A DNA stretch of 64,000 nucleotides from positions 1 to 64,000 of the forward strand of contig NCJG01000006.1 in the NCBI GenBank assembly GCA_002282385.1, read 5' to 3'. This document shows positions 1-8,225 of this stretch, piece after piece; position 1 is the first letter of the stretch, and every line of letters begins with the position of its first letter. The position numbers were made by a program, and so were the translations under genes. The DNA comes from Sphingomonadales bacterium 39-57-19 (GTDB lineage: Bacteria; Pseudomonadota; Alphaproteobacteria; Sphingomonadales; Sphingomonadaceae). A model generated the notes under the pieces. It was given only the letters and a program-made list of their open reading frames with translations. It was not told the DNA's origin and made no database searches.

Positions 1-102
1 ACCAACCTCTTGACCCAAAACCCGCAACGCGGGATATGACAACCACCCGGGTCACTTCTCAGTGAAAATAACGGGTCACTTCTCAACGACAATCAACAGA
101 CA
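1..102. mobile_element. Terminus of an IS21-like insertion sequence (rest lies left of the window)
   Basis: Read on the minus strand, the sequence from base 102 begins TGTCTGTTGATTGTCG and runs into two copies of GAGAAGTGACCC. IS21-family elements typically have TG...CA ends carrying several internal repeats of this kind, which the transposase binds. No istA or istB gene is visible because the element body would lie outside the window. The boundary at 102 is placed where the TG end meets the reading frame of the broken desaturase gene. The family assignment rests on the terminal repeat pattern only. Confidence 0.6.
49..85. repeat. Two direct 13-bp subterminal repeats of the IS end
   Basis: GGGTCACTTCTCA occurs at 49-61 and again at 73-85, 24 bases apart and in the same orientation. 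Repeated transposase-binding sites near the tip are a known feature of IS21-family ends. Confidence 0.65.
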
Positions 103-649
103 ACCACTTTATTTTTAACAAAGGCTTGTCCCAGGCGACGTCGCTGTGCGCGCCAATGATCACCAGCTGTTTGACCACAACATAGCCAGCATAGACCCAG
201 CCAAGTCCCATGTAGACCAGCATGGCTGAAAACCAGATGCTGGGCATCAGGGCATAATAAAATATGTTGTTCCGGTAGACGAGCCGGACGCTCATATAAC
301 GGGCATTATGGTGCGCGCGGTGCATATTGTATAGCCATGCAAAACTGTGCGATGCCCGATGCTGCCAATATTGCATCATGTCATCGAGGATTAGAAACAG
401 ACCGATTGCCGCAAATATGTTCAGATCCGACAGCATCCCGCGCCATTCGGGACGGGTCGCGCTGAGCGCATAATCGACGAACACTACGATTGTCGGCTGA
501 GTAAACACCAACAGCATGACCGTGCTAATGATCTCGACAATACCATCGTCACGGGTCTGTTCCTTTTTGCTGAAAAGGCTACTGCGCGCCAGTTCGAGCA
601 GGCCGAAACTGATAAAGATGGCAAGGACAACATAAGTGGATGCAGGCAT
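83..649 (-). pseudogene. Fatty acid hydroxylase / sterol desaturase family protein, 3' end cut off by an IS
   Basis: This integral-membrane di-iron oxygenase fragment keeps two of the family's histidine clusters: HRASH at residues 97-101 and HRAHH at 110-114. Hydrophobic segments lie near residues 5-20, 40-60, 78-90 and 135-165. Intact relatives are usually about 250-320 residues and carry a third histidine cluster near the C-terminus. Here the native frame stops being host-like at about residue 181, and the last codons (Leu-Ser-Val-Asp-Cys-Arg-stop) are read from the IS end. Without the third cluster the protein should be inactive. It would have hydroxylated or desaturated a lipid or acyl chain. 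Its position after the PPTase and membrane protein genes, same strand, suggests it may once have belonged to the peptide locus. Confidence 0.75.
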
Positions 650-731
650 CTCAATATTCTTTTTCGTTAATGGATGTCTCGGTAACGACGGTCGCGCATA
701 GACAAACCGATTTTGTTAAAGACCGCACGTT

Positions 732-1277
732 TTACGTCCAAATCGTTTCCAATGGATAGAGGAATATCAGCCACGCAAGGCATCCCATTACCACGCGGCG
801 GTCGCGGGCGAATATGGCGAGCAGCACGGTCGGGAAGAATGACCATACCAAGACAAACATCTTTAAGCTGAATATGTCGGACAAATTGGTCAGCAACAGC
901 ATCGTGCTGAACACTGCAACATTGCATATCAATACCCCGGCCATCACCGTGCGATAATGCTTGTCGAAATGGCCATCCATATCTTCCCACTCACCGTCGG
1001 GAAAGACGAGTGACGCCGCGAGATAATAGATAGCGGTCAAAAGAAATCCACCAAACATCGCCGGCCACGTAACCGGTATTACGTTGCGTAATTCCCAACC
1101 ATATAGCCAGAACGTAACCAGATCACACGAAACAAACAGCCCAAGCAAGCCGGTTGGCCATCCGATATGGACGTGGTGGCGCGCCTTTAGCGCACGCGCA
1201 AGGCCGCCTAATCCCTCTGCCAGTGCGAGCCCAAGCAATAGCCCGAACAGCGAAAACAAATAGTCGAACTCGTTCAT
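732..1277 (-). CDS. Hypothetical integral membrane protein (181 aa)
   Basis: I do not recognise this family. The start at 1277 (MNEFDYLF...) is chosen over an upstream in-frame start because a G-rich Shine-Dalgarno stretch lies just before it and the hydrophobic protein begins there. About five membrane segments are visible: near residues 5-25, 38-58, 70-90, 112-130 and 140-178. A short charged loop (Asp/Glu/His-rich) sits around residues 95-108. It lies between the PPTase gene and the broken desaturase gene on the same strand, so it may be part of that transcription unit. No function is proposed. Confidence 0.6.
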   Translation of the reverse strand: MNEFDYLFSLFGLLLGLALAEGLGGLARALKARHHVHIGWPTGLLGLFVSCDLVTFWLYGWELRNVIPVTWPAMFGGFLLTAIYYLAASLVFPDGEWEDMDGHFDKHYRTVMAGVLICNVAVFSTMLLLTNLSDIFSLKMFVLVWSFFPTVLLAIFARDRRVVMGCLAWLIFLYPLETIWT

Positions 1278-1466
1278 TTGGTGCTTCCCCCCCCAAGGCA
1301 GCCATTGCACTTCAGGTGCAGATGAGGGCACCCTAAACCGCTTTTGGCGAATGCGCAAATTTGATGCAGGAGATGCGACCACTCGATGATTTTAATGATC
1401 GCGCTATTCGGATGCGGCGATGCATCATTCGTCTCCTGGAAACGATGCAGCAGCACCTATTGCGGA

Positions 1467-2204
1467 TTAATGTTGATTTGGCCGTGACAGTCGCGCCAGC
1501 GCCGCCCCCATGCCATCCTTGTAAAGCCAATCGCGCACCTCGAATCGCTCGGCAGCGGGCAGGGTCGCAGGCAGGGCATGGATTTTTTGTGCTGCGTCGG
1601 GGGCCAGAATGATCTCGCGAGGGTCAATCTCGAGACCGAAGCCCGCCGCTTTTAAAATTGCCTCCTTGATGGTCCATAAACGCATCGCACGCAAAGGCTG
1701 GAGCGTGATATAGGTAGAGCGGATCCATTCGAATTCTTGCGGGTTAATATAGCCGCCGGCAAATTCTTCCCATCGCGCGAAATCTTCGAGTGCTGCGATA
1801 TCAATGCCCACGTCGTGCGAATCGCTGAACGCGGCGAGCACATGTTGCCGGTCATGCGTGAGGTTGAGGTCTACGGACGCAGCCGCTTGAGCAACATGAA
1901 CGAGAAATGGCTTGTTGTGATCGCCGAATGCGAATTGGGCAAAGGCGATGTCGTAGCGTTGGCGCAGGCAGTATCGCAGCAGGAAACGGCCGGCCAGCAT
2001 TCGCCATTGATCGGCGGGCCGGCGGTATTGGCTTAGTTTTCCGGTTTCCGCTGGTGTGAGCCACCGCGTTTGTAATTCCAGCGACGGCGCATTGTCCATC
2101 ACGGCGGGTGGAATGGAAACGCTGCCGATCAGCGTGCCATCGGCCATAACGTCGTGGCTTACGATCCAGCCATCGCCTCCCGATGAGTACTGCTCACCGC
2201 TCAT
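1467..2204 (-). CDS. 4'-phosphopantetheinyl transferase, Sfp type
   Basis: The enzyme transfers the phosphopantetheine arm of coenzyme A to the serine of carrier domains, here most plausibly the five T domains of the NRPS at 9230-23545. Motifs of the family are in order: NKPF at residues 97-100, DVGIDI at 131-136 with the Mg-binding Asp, and WTIKEAILK at 177-185 with the Trp, Lys-Glu and Lys of the second core motif. Length (245 aa) is normal. Its ATG overlaps the TGA of the histidine kinase gene by four bases (ATGA), so translation is probably coupled. This ties expression of the activating enzyme to the regulatory genes. It could also serve other carrier proteins of the cell. Confidence 0.9.
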   Translation of the reverse strand: MSGEQYSSGGDGWIVSHDVMADGTLIGSVSIPPAVMDNAPSLELQTRWLTPAETGKLSQYRRPADQWRMLAGRFLLRYCLRQRYDIAFAQFAFGDHNKPFLVHVAQAAASVDLNLTHDRQHVLAAFSDSHDVGIDIAALEDFARWEEFAGGYINPQEFEWIRSTYITLQPLRAMRLWTIKEAILKAAGFGLEIDPREIILAPDAAQKIHALPATLPAAERFEVRDWLYKDGMGAALARLSRPNQH

Positions 2205-3625
2205 GCCTGCTGCGCTGCTTCCGGAGGTATGGCGCGACCAGCATCCGCAAGGGCGAGCAGAAGCACGACGCGGGTGCCTTCAGATGTCGACTGGATCTCT
2301 AGCGCGGCGCCCAGGCGGTTCGCGCGCGTCCGCATGTTGACCAATCCTTTGCCATTCATTCTTTCTATCGATTGGCAGCCATGGCCGTTGTCGGCGACCG
2401 TAATGTGAATGTGTTCGGCGACAATATGGCAATCCACCTCGATCGTCGCTGCGCCAGAATGCTGAACGGCATTCGCGACTGCTTCTTGAAGGATGCGGAG
2501 GATATCGAGCACGTGCGCGGGGCTCAACCAATCCAGCACAGGTATATCGCTGATATTCCACTTCAGGCGGATCGAGGCCGCGCGCACCTGAGACTCCATA
2601 CGTTCGCGCCAGGCGCCGAGAGCCAGCGAGAGATCTCCTCCGTAATTTTCAAGCGAGGACACGATGAGGCGCATGTCAGTCAGGGCGTGGCGGGCATGCC
2701 GGGCAATTTGGTCAAGATCTGGGTCTGTACCTTCAGCGAGCGTTATTATGGATAGGATGTGGCCGCTTATGCCGTCGTGGAGGTCACGCATAACACGGTC
2801 GCGTTCTTCGCTTATCAGTAAAGATTCGCGCTTTATGCTAAACGCCTCGTCGGGCCGCTGAAATTCCTGTGCGCCATTGGTGGCCTTGGTCCGCAGCTTG
2901 TCTGCTGAGCGATCCAGAGCGTGCTTTGCCAGCATTGTTCGGCAAACCATCATGAGAACGGGCGCGATGAGGAAAATGGTTAGGCCGAGACGGGTAGAAA
3001 TCAGGCTGCTGGAAACGATCTGAAAAAAGATCAGCGCGCCAAAGATACCGATGGCAACGATGACGCCTTCAAAAAGAAGGATGAACGGTGTGTCCCGGTT
3101 ATCCATCAGCCCTGCGCGCGCGAGAAGGAAGAGTGCATAGAATGCATAGAGCAGGGAATTGACCGTTACCCCCTGCAACATTGATACCATGTCGATCGAC
3201 CTGGGCGCCGCGATGGTGATCAGCGAAACGACTAATGGCGGTATGAAAATCAACCATTCGCTTTTGCGGTTTGGCAGGTCGAACAGTCGCCGTACAAGCA
3301 ACACATTCACACTTACCGCCCAGAGCGTATTTAAGTCCCAGAGGGCACGATAGTTAAATGGAAGAGAAGCGTGATTGAGAGCCGAGCCGTGCTGTGCCCA
3401 AAAGAGCAATAAGATCACTAACCAGCCATAGGTTCTGTCTTGGGAACGGTTCCACCACATTGCGCCAGCCACCATAAATAGGACAAGCGCGGCAGCCGGT
3501 GCCATGGAGAAGCAGCCGACGGATGCGACGGCAAAAAGCGATGCCAGCAGGCATACCGAAAGCAGCGGAATGCGATAGCGGGCGCTCAAATCCAATAAGG
3601 TGTCGTTATAGCGTGATGAGGCCAT
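2201..3625 (-). CDS. Membrane histidine kinase, NarX/DegS-type (HisKA_3)
   Basis: The N-terminal half (residues about 18-235) has seven or so hydrophobic segments and no recognised sensor domain. The H-box RDLHDGISGH around His283 and the following dimerisation helices are typical of HisKA_3 kinases. The ATPase domain shows an N-box (LQEAVANAVQHSG, about 379-391), ADNGHG at 411-416 and a GKGLVNM motif near 424. It should phosphorylate the neighbouring response regulator, whose gene overlaps this one by 20 bases upstream. The downstream end overlaps the PPTase gene. The signal sensed is unknown; a multi-helix sensor without a periplasmic domain suggests a membrane-borne or lipophilic cue. Confidence 0.9.
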   Translation of the reverse strand: MASSRYNDTLLDLSARYRIPLLSVCLLASLFAVASVGCFSMAPAAALVLFMVAGAMWWNRSQDRTYGWLVILLLFWAQHGSALNHASLPFNYRALWDLNTLWAVSVNVLLVRRLFDLPNRKSEWLIFIPPLVVSLITIAAPRSIDMVSMLQGVTVNSLLYAFYALFLLARAGLMDNRDTPFILLFEGVIVAIGIFGALIFFQIVSSSLISTRLGLTIFLIAPVLMMVCRTMLAKHALDRSADKLRTKATNGAQEFQRPDEAFSIKRESLLISEERDRVMRDLHDGISGHILSIITLAEGTDPDLDQIARHARHALTDMRLIVSSLENYGGDLSLALGAWRERMESQVRAASIRLKWNISDIPVLDWLSPAHVLDILRILQEAVANAVQHSGAATIEVDCHIVAEHIHITVADNGHGCQSIERMNGKGLVNMRTRANRLGAALEIQSTSEGTRVVLLLALADAGRAIPPEAAQQA

Positions 3626-4325
3626 TAACTATGGCTTCATAGACGGCAGAGCCACGATTATCGACCTGAAGCTTGCGGTAGATCGCCTTAACATGGGATG
3701 GAACAGTCAGGCGAGACAAGCCTAACCGTTCTGCGATCTCCCCATAAGTAAAACCCTTGGCAATGCCCCACAATATGTCAAATTCCCGAGGTGTTAATGC
3801 CGGAATTTCCCTGTTCAGCGTTCGGGCTTTCGGCTTTGCGTCACTGCGCGCGCGCACCAAAATATGTCGAGCAATGGAGGGCGAGATAGGTGATCCGCCA
3901 CCCAGCACGGCAACTGCGGCTGCATGAATGTCTTGGTGGGGCGCGTCCTTCAATAAGTAACCCGACGCGCCAGCCGCAATTGCCGCCATAATAGTAGTTT
4001 CGTCGCCCAGTACGGAGATGACCAGAACCTCAATGGCTGGAAGGCGCTCGCGGACATTTTGGATCAAGCCTATGGCCGAACCATCGGGAAGGCCCAGGTC
4101 CGACACGATCAATGCCGGCGGCGGGTATCGGTTTAGCGCTATGTCTGCCTCTGCAAGCGAGCCGACCTGCTCAATCACCATGTCGCCATGCGCCGAAAGG
4201 GCAACTGCCATTCGCGCACGTATTGGCACGTCATCCTCGATTAGCAGAACGCGATGCGGCAACGCCAACGGAGAAAATAATATGCCCACACGGCTACCTA
4301 GCCCAAAACGACAATGATGGGGCAA
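3606..4325 (-). CDS. Response regulator, NarL/FixJ (LuxR-HTH) family
   Basis: A receiver domain (residues about 25-140 from the TTG at 4325) contains the acidic pair in LLIEDD, the phosphoacceptor Asp76 in VSDLGLPDG and the conserved Lys in YLLKDAP. A LuxR-type helix-turn-helix follows at about 175-232 (LTPREFDILWGIAKGFTYGEIA...). The start is uncertain: the frame opens with TTG at 4325 and offers later GTG or TTG codons, and the first 20 residues look non-native and abut a decayed gene copy, so a start near residue 20 is likely. It overlaps the kinase gene by 20 bases. It is the obvious candidate regulator of the flanking peptide locus. Confidence 0.9.
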   Translation of the reverse strand: MPHHCRFGLGSRVGILFSPLALPHRVLLIEDDVPIRARMAVALSAHGDMVIEQVGSLAEADIALNRYPPPALIVSDLGLPDGSAIGLIQNVRERLPAIEVLVISVLGDETTIMAAIAAGASGYLLKDAPHQDIHAAAVAVLGGGSPISPSIARHILVRARSDAKPKARTLNREIPALTPREFDILWGIAKGFTYGEIAERLGLSRLTVPSHVKAIYRKLQVDNRGSAVYEAIVNGLITL

Positions 4326-4478
4326 CCCAATCGTAGCCAGAATGGAGGTTATCTCAACCGCACTGAAATGAACGGCGCTTTTGCTGCTGGCGGATGCTCG
4401 CAGACATTGTGGATCAGGCGTATGACTGAAGGATCGGGAGGGTTTAGGTCGGGCTTCACCAATGCCGCGACGCGGATG
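4321..4478 (-). pseudogene. Decayed fragment of a second NarL-type response regulator
   Basis: Translating the minus strand over about 4369-4476 gives a stretch that aligns without gaps to the receiver domain of the intact neighbour: AALVKPDLNPPDPSVIRLIH against PALIVSDLGLPDGSAIGLIQ, continuing through Asn-Val...Ile-Ser-Val. About 18 of 36 positions are identical by eye. The nucleotide match continues in the same frame toward 4321, but a TAA replaces the GAA codon of the intact gene. The copy sits directly upstream of the intact regulator in the same orientation, so an old tandem duplication that has decayed is the simplest reading. No other gene is seen in 4326-4751. Confidence 0.6.
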
Positions 4479-4751
4479 GGGAACGCAGAGCCCCGAGGAG
4501 ACAGTGGAGCTGGGAAACGTTAGGGTTAGGCCGCTCCAATGGCCCCGGGTCCCCTTTTTATGGGATATGATGGCGATGGGGAGTGATTAGCATGGGATGG
4601 CACCCTGTTTTTAAGTGATGGTCGTATCTTTCCTTGGTATGTCCATCGTTCGCGGACAGGTTGTTCCCGCCGTGATTTGACGGCTGAATTGTTTTTTATT
4701 GCGGTGAAACCCGATGGGCGACCGTGGCATTTTCTGAAAACGGAGTTTGAT

Positions 4752-5213
4752 ATGACTAATGAAGTTGCTGTGGCGGATCGTCATTCTGAAGCGAGCCGCA
4801 TCGTCTCATCGGCCCTAGGTTGGTCAGCGGCGGCCGGGTTTGTTCCAGTGCCAATACTTGATGTTGCCGCTCTCGCTGCTGTTCAGGCAAAGATGGTCAT
4901 CGACCTAAGTGCGCTCTACGGTGAAAAATCGAGCAACGAATTGGCTCGCGGCGTTGTCTCCGTCCTGCTCGGCACTCTTGCTCCGCTCAAACTGACTGAA
5001 ATCGCGTTGGTTTCGGGGGCAAAGGCAATACCAGTTGTTGGCACCGTTATGGGCTCTCTTTCGATGGCTGGTTTTGGTACTGCGGCCACCTATGCCATTG
5101 GTAAGGTCTTCATCCGTCACTTCGAGCGTGGTGGTACCGTGGGTTCGCTCGACGCTGAATCGGTCAAAGAAGATCTTAAGGCTGAGTTCGCCAAGGCGGC
5201 TGAAAAGGCCTAA
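4752..5213 (+). CDS. DUF697-like protein (153 aa)
   Basis: The start at 4752 (MTNEVAVA...) is chosen over an upstream in-frame codon because GGAG lies about eight bases before it. The core around residues 15-55 (SSALGWSAAAGFVPVPILDV...) matches the pattern of DUF697, a membrane-associated domain also found attached to GTPases of the YcjF type, with a Pro-Val-Pro turn followed by Asp and a long helix ending in LYG. A second hydrophobic pair follows at about 65-120, then a charged tail. It heads the operon with the small membrane protein, ABC exporter and SPFH gene. Function is unknown; a role in the exporter complex at the membrane is inference from position only. Confidence 0.65.
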   Translation: MTNEVAVADRHSEASRIVSSALGWSAAAGFVPVPILDVAALAAVQAKMVIDLSALYGEKSSNELARGVVSVLLGTLAPLKLTEIALVSGAKAIPVVGTVMGSLSMAGFGTAATYAIGKVFIRHFERGGTVGSLDAESVKEDLKAEFAKAAEKA

Positions 5214-5216
5214 TTC

Positions 5217-5435
5217 ATGCCAATACTTTTGTTTTTGTTGCTGGTCGCCGTCTCGGTGGTGGTCGGATGGTTCGGGCGTAATCGGGCGATCGGCTTCGCC
5301 GGTTTCTTCGTGCTCTCGCTTCTGCTTACGCCCTTCGTGATGGCATTAGTGTTGCTCGTTTCTGTTCCCCGCACGCCATCGGCTAACCGCAAGTCCTTGA
5401 AGGCGCCGGGCGAAAAAGATTCGCAGGAAGCATGA
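5217..5435 (+). CDS. Small membrane protein (72 aa)
   Basis: The gene starts three bases after the DUF697-like gene and its TGA overlaps the ATG of the ABC exporter (ATGA). Two hydrophobic helices are visible at about residues 2-18 and 25-50, followed by a short polar tail rich in Lys, Ser and Glu. No family is recognised. The overlaps on both sides argue that it is a real gene and that it is made in fixed ratio with the exporter, perhaps as an accessory subunit. Confidence 0.65.
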   Translation: MPILLFLLLVAVSVVVGWFGRNRAIGFAGFFVLSLLLTPFVMALVLLVSVPRTPSANRKSLKAPGEKDSQEA

Positions 5436-7153
5436 CCTCAGAATCTTCGCCATCCTCTGGCGGAAATGTTGAACTAAAAAACCTTGGTGAATCGATCCTT
5501 GATCGTTTCACCAGGGGTTTTTCGACATTGGGTGATCCTCGGTCGCTGCTGAAATACCGGTTGCTTCAACCGTCATCGCTGCCCGAGCTTGGCCTGCTTG
5601 CGGTGTTTTCAGCCTTGTGCGGCACTGGCATCGTTTTTGTCTTGAACCAAGCAACCACGATCGCACAGAATAAACAGTCGACATTTGGCTGGGGCATTTT
5701 GTTCATCGCCATCCTGTTGGGTTTCCGCATTGGACAGAAAGCGCTCATCGCGCGGACCAGCGGTGCGGTAGAACAGGCACTTGATGGATGGCGAGGGCGG
5801 ATCAGCCGCAAAGTTACCGAACTGTCGCTCCGCGATTTAGAGGAAATGACCCGCGGCCGCATTATCGACGGTCTGGCGCGCTCTTACGAACAGTTATCCC
5901 AGACCATTGTGCCGCTGGTGGGCGGTGTTGAATCCATTGTGCTCTTGGTCTTCACGCTGATCTATCTGTGTACGCTGTCGCTGATTGCCGGACTGATTAT
6001 GGCGGCGATCGCAGTGAGCTTGGTGTATATCTACGTCAGCACGGCGCACATGATGAAGGAGACAATGAAGCTGGCGAGCGAGGCCGACGCCGAGTTGGCG
6101 CGCTTGGCCGAAGACATGGTGGATGGGTTCAAGGAACTGAAGCTCTCGCAAGCCAAGTGCATCGCGCTTTATGCCGACATGGCCCCAGTCTCTCAGGAAG
6201 TCGCCGTGCAGCGTTCGCGCACGGGTGAAATCATCAGCGAGTTGATCGCTGTGGCCAGCTCTTCAGGATATCTGCTGGCGGCAGCCGTCGTCTTCGTTCT
6301 TCCGATCCTTGCCGGCGGCGGTGAGGGGATATCGCGTATCGTTACCGCCGTTCTTTTCCTCTTGAGCCCGATAGGTGGCGTCATTGGGGCCGGGCAACAG
6401 ATTGTAACCGCGCGCTTCGCCATCGATTCCATTCGCGGATTCGAGGAATCCATAGACAAATGCCTGCGCGCGAGCGACCAACAAGGGCCGGACTATTCTG
6501 GGTTTTCGGAACTTTCGCTGGCGGGCGTCGGGTATCGCCATGCAACTCAAGATGGCGAGGCCGGATTTGCGGTCAACGACGTATCCGCGGTGTTTTCGCG
6601 CGGTCAAATCGTGTTTGTTACCGGGGCGAACGGATCCGGAAAGACCACGGCGCTGCGTTTGCTGACTGGCCTGTATCCGATCCAGACAGGAATGATCTGC
6701 GTGGACGGACAGCCGGTCACCAATCCACCGCCGCAAAGCTACCGTGATCTCTTTGCGACGGTATTTTTCGATTACCACATCTTCCGTAAACCCTATGCGC
6801 TCGACGCGTCGGCGCTAGCGCGACTTGAGGAGGCGCTGGTGATGCTACGGATTCGTGATAAGTGCCCGGAGAATCTGGCGGAGAGCCTAAACCGCGATGC
6901 CCTCTCAACCGGCCAGCGCAAACGTCTTGCGCTTGCGCTGGCGCTGGCAGAAGATCGCCCAATAATTCTGTTAGACGAGTGGGCGGCCGATCAAGACCCC
7001 GGAACCCGTGAACGGTTCTACCATGAAATTCTGCCTGCGCTTAGCCGCGCCGGCAAGACCATCATCGCCGTGACCCATGACGAGCGCTATTTCGATTGCG
7101 CAGATATCCGTTATCACATGGATGAAGGTCACCTACACAGGGTAATGCCATGA
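5432..7153 (+). CDS. Cyclic-peptide-type ABC exporter (PvdE/SyrD family), fused membrane and ATPase domains
   Basis: A half-transporter with about six membrane segments (between residues 50 and 325) and a C-terminal ATPase domain. Walker A is GANGSGKTT at 398-406, the signature is LSTGQRKRL at 491-499, Walker B is IILLDEWAAD at 511-520, and the switch histidine is in VTHDERYF. The LDEWAADQDP stretch and LFATVFFDYHIF near 440-451 are characteristic of the exporter family linked to pyoverdine and syringomycin-type peptides. It probably moves the NRPS product or its acylated precursor to the periplasm. Its start overlaps the small membrane protein and its end overlaps the SPFH gene, both by ATGA, so all are co-translated. 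Confidence 0.9.
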   Translation: MTSESSPSSGGNVELKNLGESILDRFTRGFSTLGDPRSLLKYRLLQPSSLPELGLLAVFSALCGTGIVFVLNQATTIAQNKQSTFGWGILFIAILLGFRIGQKALIARTSGAVEQALDGWRGRISRKVTELSLRDLEEMTRGRIIDGLARSYEQLSQTIVPLVGGVESIVLLVFTLIYLCTLSLIAGLIMAAIAVSLVYIYVSTAHMMKETMKLASEADAELARLAEDMVDGFKELKLSQAKCIALYADMAPVSQEVAVQRSRTGEIISELIAVASSSGYLLAAAVVFVLPILAGGGEGISRIVTAVLFLLSPIGGVIGAGQQIVTARFAIDSIRGFEESIDKCLRASDQQGPDYSGFSELSLAGVGYRHATQDGEAGFAVNDVSAVFSRGQIVFVTGANGSGKTTALRLLTGLYPIQTGMICVDGQPVTNPPPQSYRDLFATVFFDYHIFRKPYALDASALARLEEALVMLRIRDKCPENLAESLNRDALSTGQRKRLALALALAEDRPIILLDEWAADQDPGTRERFYHEILPALSRAGKTIIAVTHDERYFDCADIRYHMDEGHLHRVMP

Positions 7154-8148
7154 ACGATCGCTTAAAGCATATCGTCAGACGCCTCAAAATTAACGGTGCG
7201 TTCTTCCTGCTGGTCAGTCTTTTCGTGCTGATTATCTGCTGGGACAGGATCGTCATCATCACAGCGCCCGGTCATGGTGGCGTTGTGTGGCACCTCATGT
7301 TTGGTGGCACCCGCACCAACGACAAGTCGATGGGCGAAGGGGTGCACTTGGTTTTCCCGTGGAACCGGGTCTACGACTATAATCTGCGCCTGCAAAACTT
7401 TCGCTCAACCTACAACGTCGTGACCGCGGATGGTCTGCAGGTGAAGATCGGAGTGGGTTTCCGCTGGCGTGTTAATTCGGATCGCCTCGGAACACTGCAC
7501 CAGCATTTTGGCCCTAAATACCTGGAAAATCTGCTTGTTCCAGCGATCGGCTCGATCGCGCACGACGTCGTCAGTCGCTACCAGGCCGTTGACCTGGTTT
7601 CGGAGAAACGAAACGCAATCCAGCAAGAAATTTACGCCGAGGCGATTGATCACCGCATCAAAAATGGCATTGGCGGCATCGCCGATGGGAGCGAGACCAA
7701 CGTAATTCTCCTGCAAGACATCCTGATTTATGATGTCGATCTGCCCGCGGCGGTGCGTCAGGCGATCGAGGAAAAGCTGAATCAGGCGCAGATCGTCGAA
7801 GGGTACCGCTACCGTGTCCAGCGCGAGATGCTTGAAAGCGAGCGCAAGGCGGTCGAAGCGCGGGGCATTCGAACTTTTCAGGAGATCGTGGCGTCTAACA
7901 TGTCGAACCAATATCTACGCTGGCGTGGGATTGAGGCGACACTTGAACTTTCCCGTTCACCAAATAGTAAAGTTGTCGTAATCGGCAACCAACAGAGCGG
8001 CGGCCTACCTTTGATCCTCGACTCGAGCGATCAAGGTTCGGGAACAAAAGCCCAGACAGCCCCTGTCGGGAAACCCGTTGTTGCTAAGGCGGCTAATCCG
8101 GGAAAGCCATCGCAACAAAGTAAACCCAAAGCGGCACCGGCACCCTAA
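7150..8148 (+). CDS. SPFH/Band 7 (prohibitin-like) membrane protein
   Basis: A single N-terminal membrane segment (about residues 17-37) is followed by the SPFH domain (about 38-200), with the typical opening in which Gly-Glu-Gly-Val-His precedes a Phe-Pro-Trp turn. A helical coiled segment follows at about 200-265 (Glu/Arg-rich, ending ATLELSRSPNSKVVVIG), then a Pro/Ala/Lys-rich tail. Such proteins assemble into large ring or cage oligomers on the membrane and organise microdomains or regulate membrane proteases. Coupling by an ATGA overlap to a peptide exporter is unusual and suggests a scaffold for the exporter or protection against the product; both are inference. The gene is convergent with the dioxygenase; nothing notable is seen in the 77-base gap between them. 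Confidence 0.85.
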   Translation: MNDRLKHIVRRLKINGAFFLLVSLFVLIICWDRIVIITAPGHGGVVWHLMFGGTRTNDKSMGEGVHLVFPWNRVYDYNLRLQNFRSTYNVVTADGLQVKIGVGFRWRVNSDRLGTLHQHFGPKYLENLLVPAIGSIAHDVVSRYQAVDLVSEKRNAIQQEIYAEAIDHRIKNGIGGIADGSETNVILLQDILIYDVDLPAAVRQAIEEKLNQAQIVEGYRYRVQREMLESERKAVEARGIRTFQEIVASNMSNQYLRWRGIEATLELSRSPNSKVVVIGNQQSGGLPLILDSSDQGSGTKAQTAPVGKPVVAKAANPGKPSQQSKPKAAPAP

Positions 8149-8225
8149 GCGACGAAATTACAACCTTGCTCTGCCGGGATCGGATGGGGCGAGGGCGAAG
8201 GGCGCGATCGCACTTGCCCATTCAC

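Noticed and set aside
1278..1466. Short open frames between the membrane protein and PPTase genes
   Set aside because: They are on conflicting strands, overlap each other and have no start context or recognisable protein.
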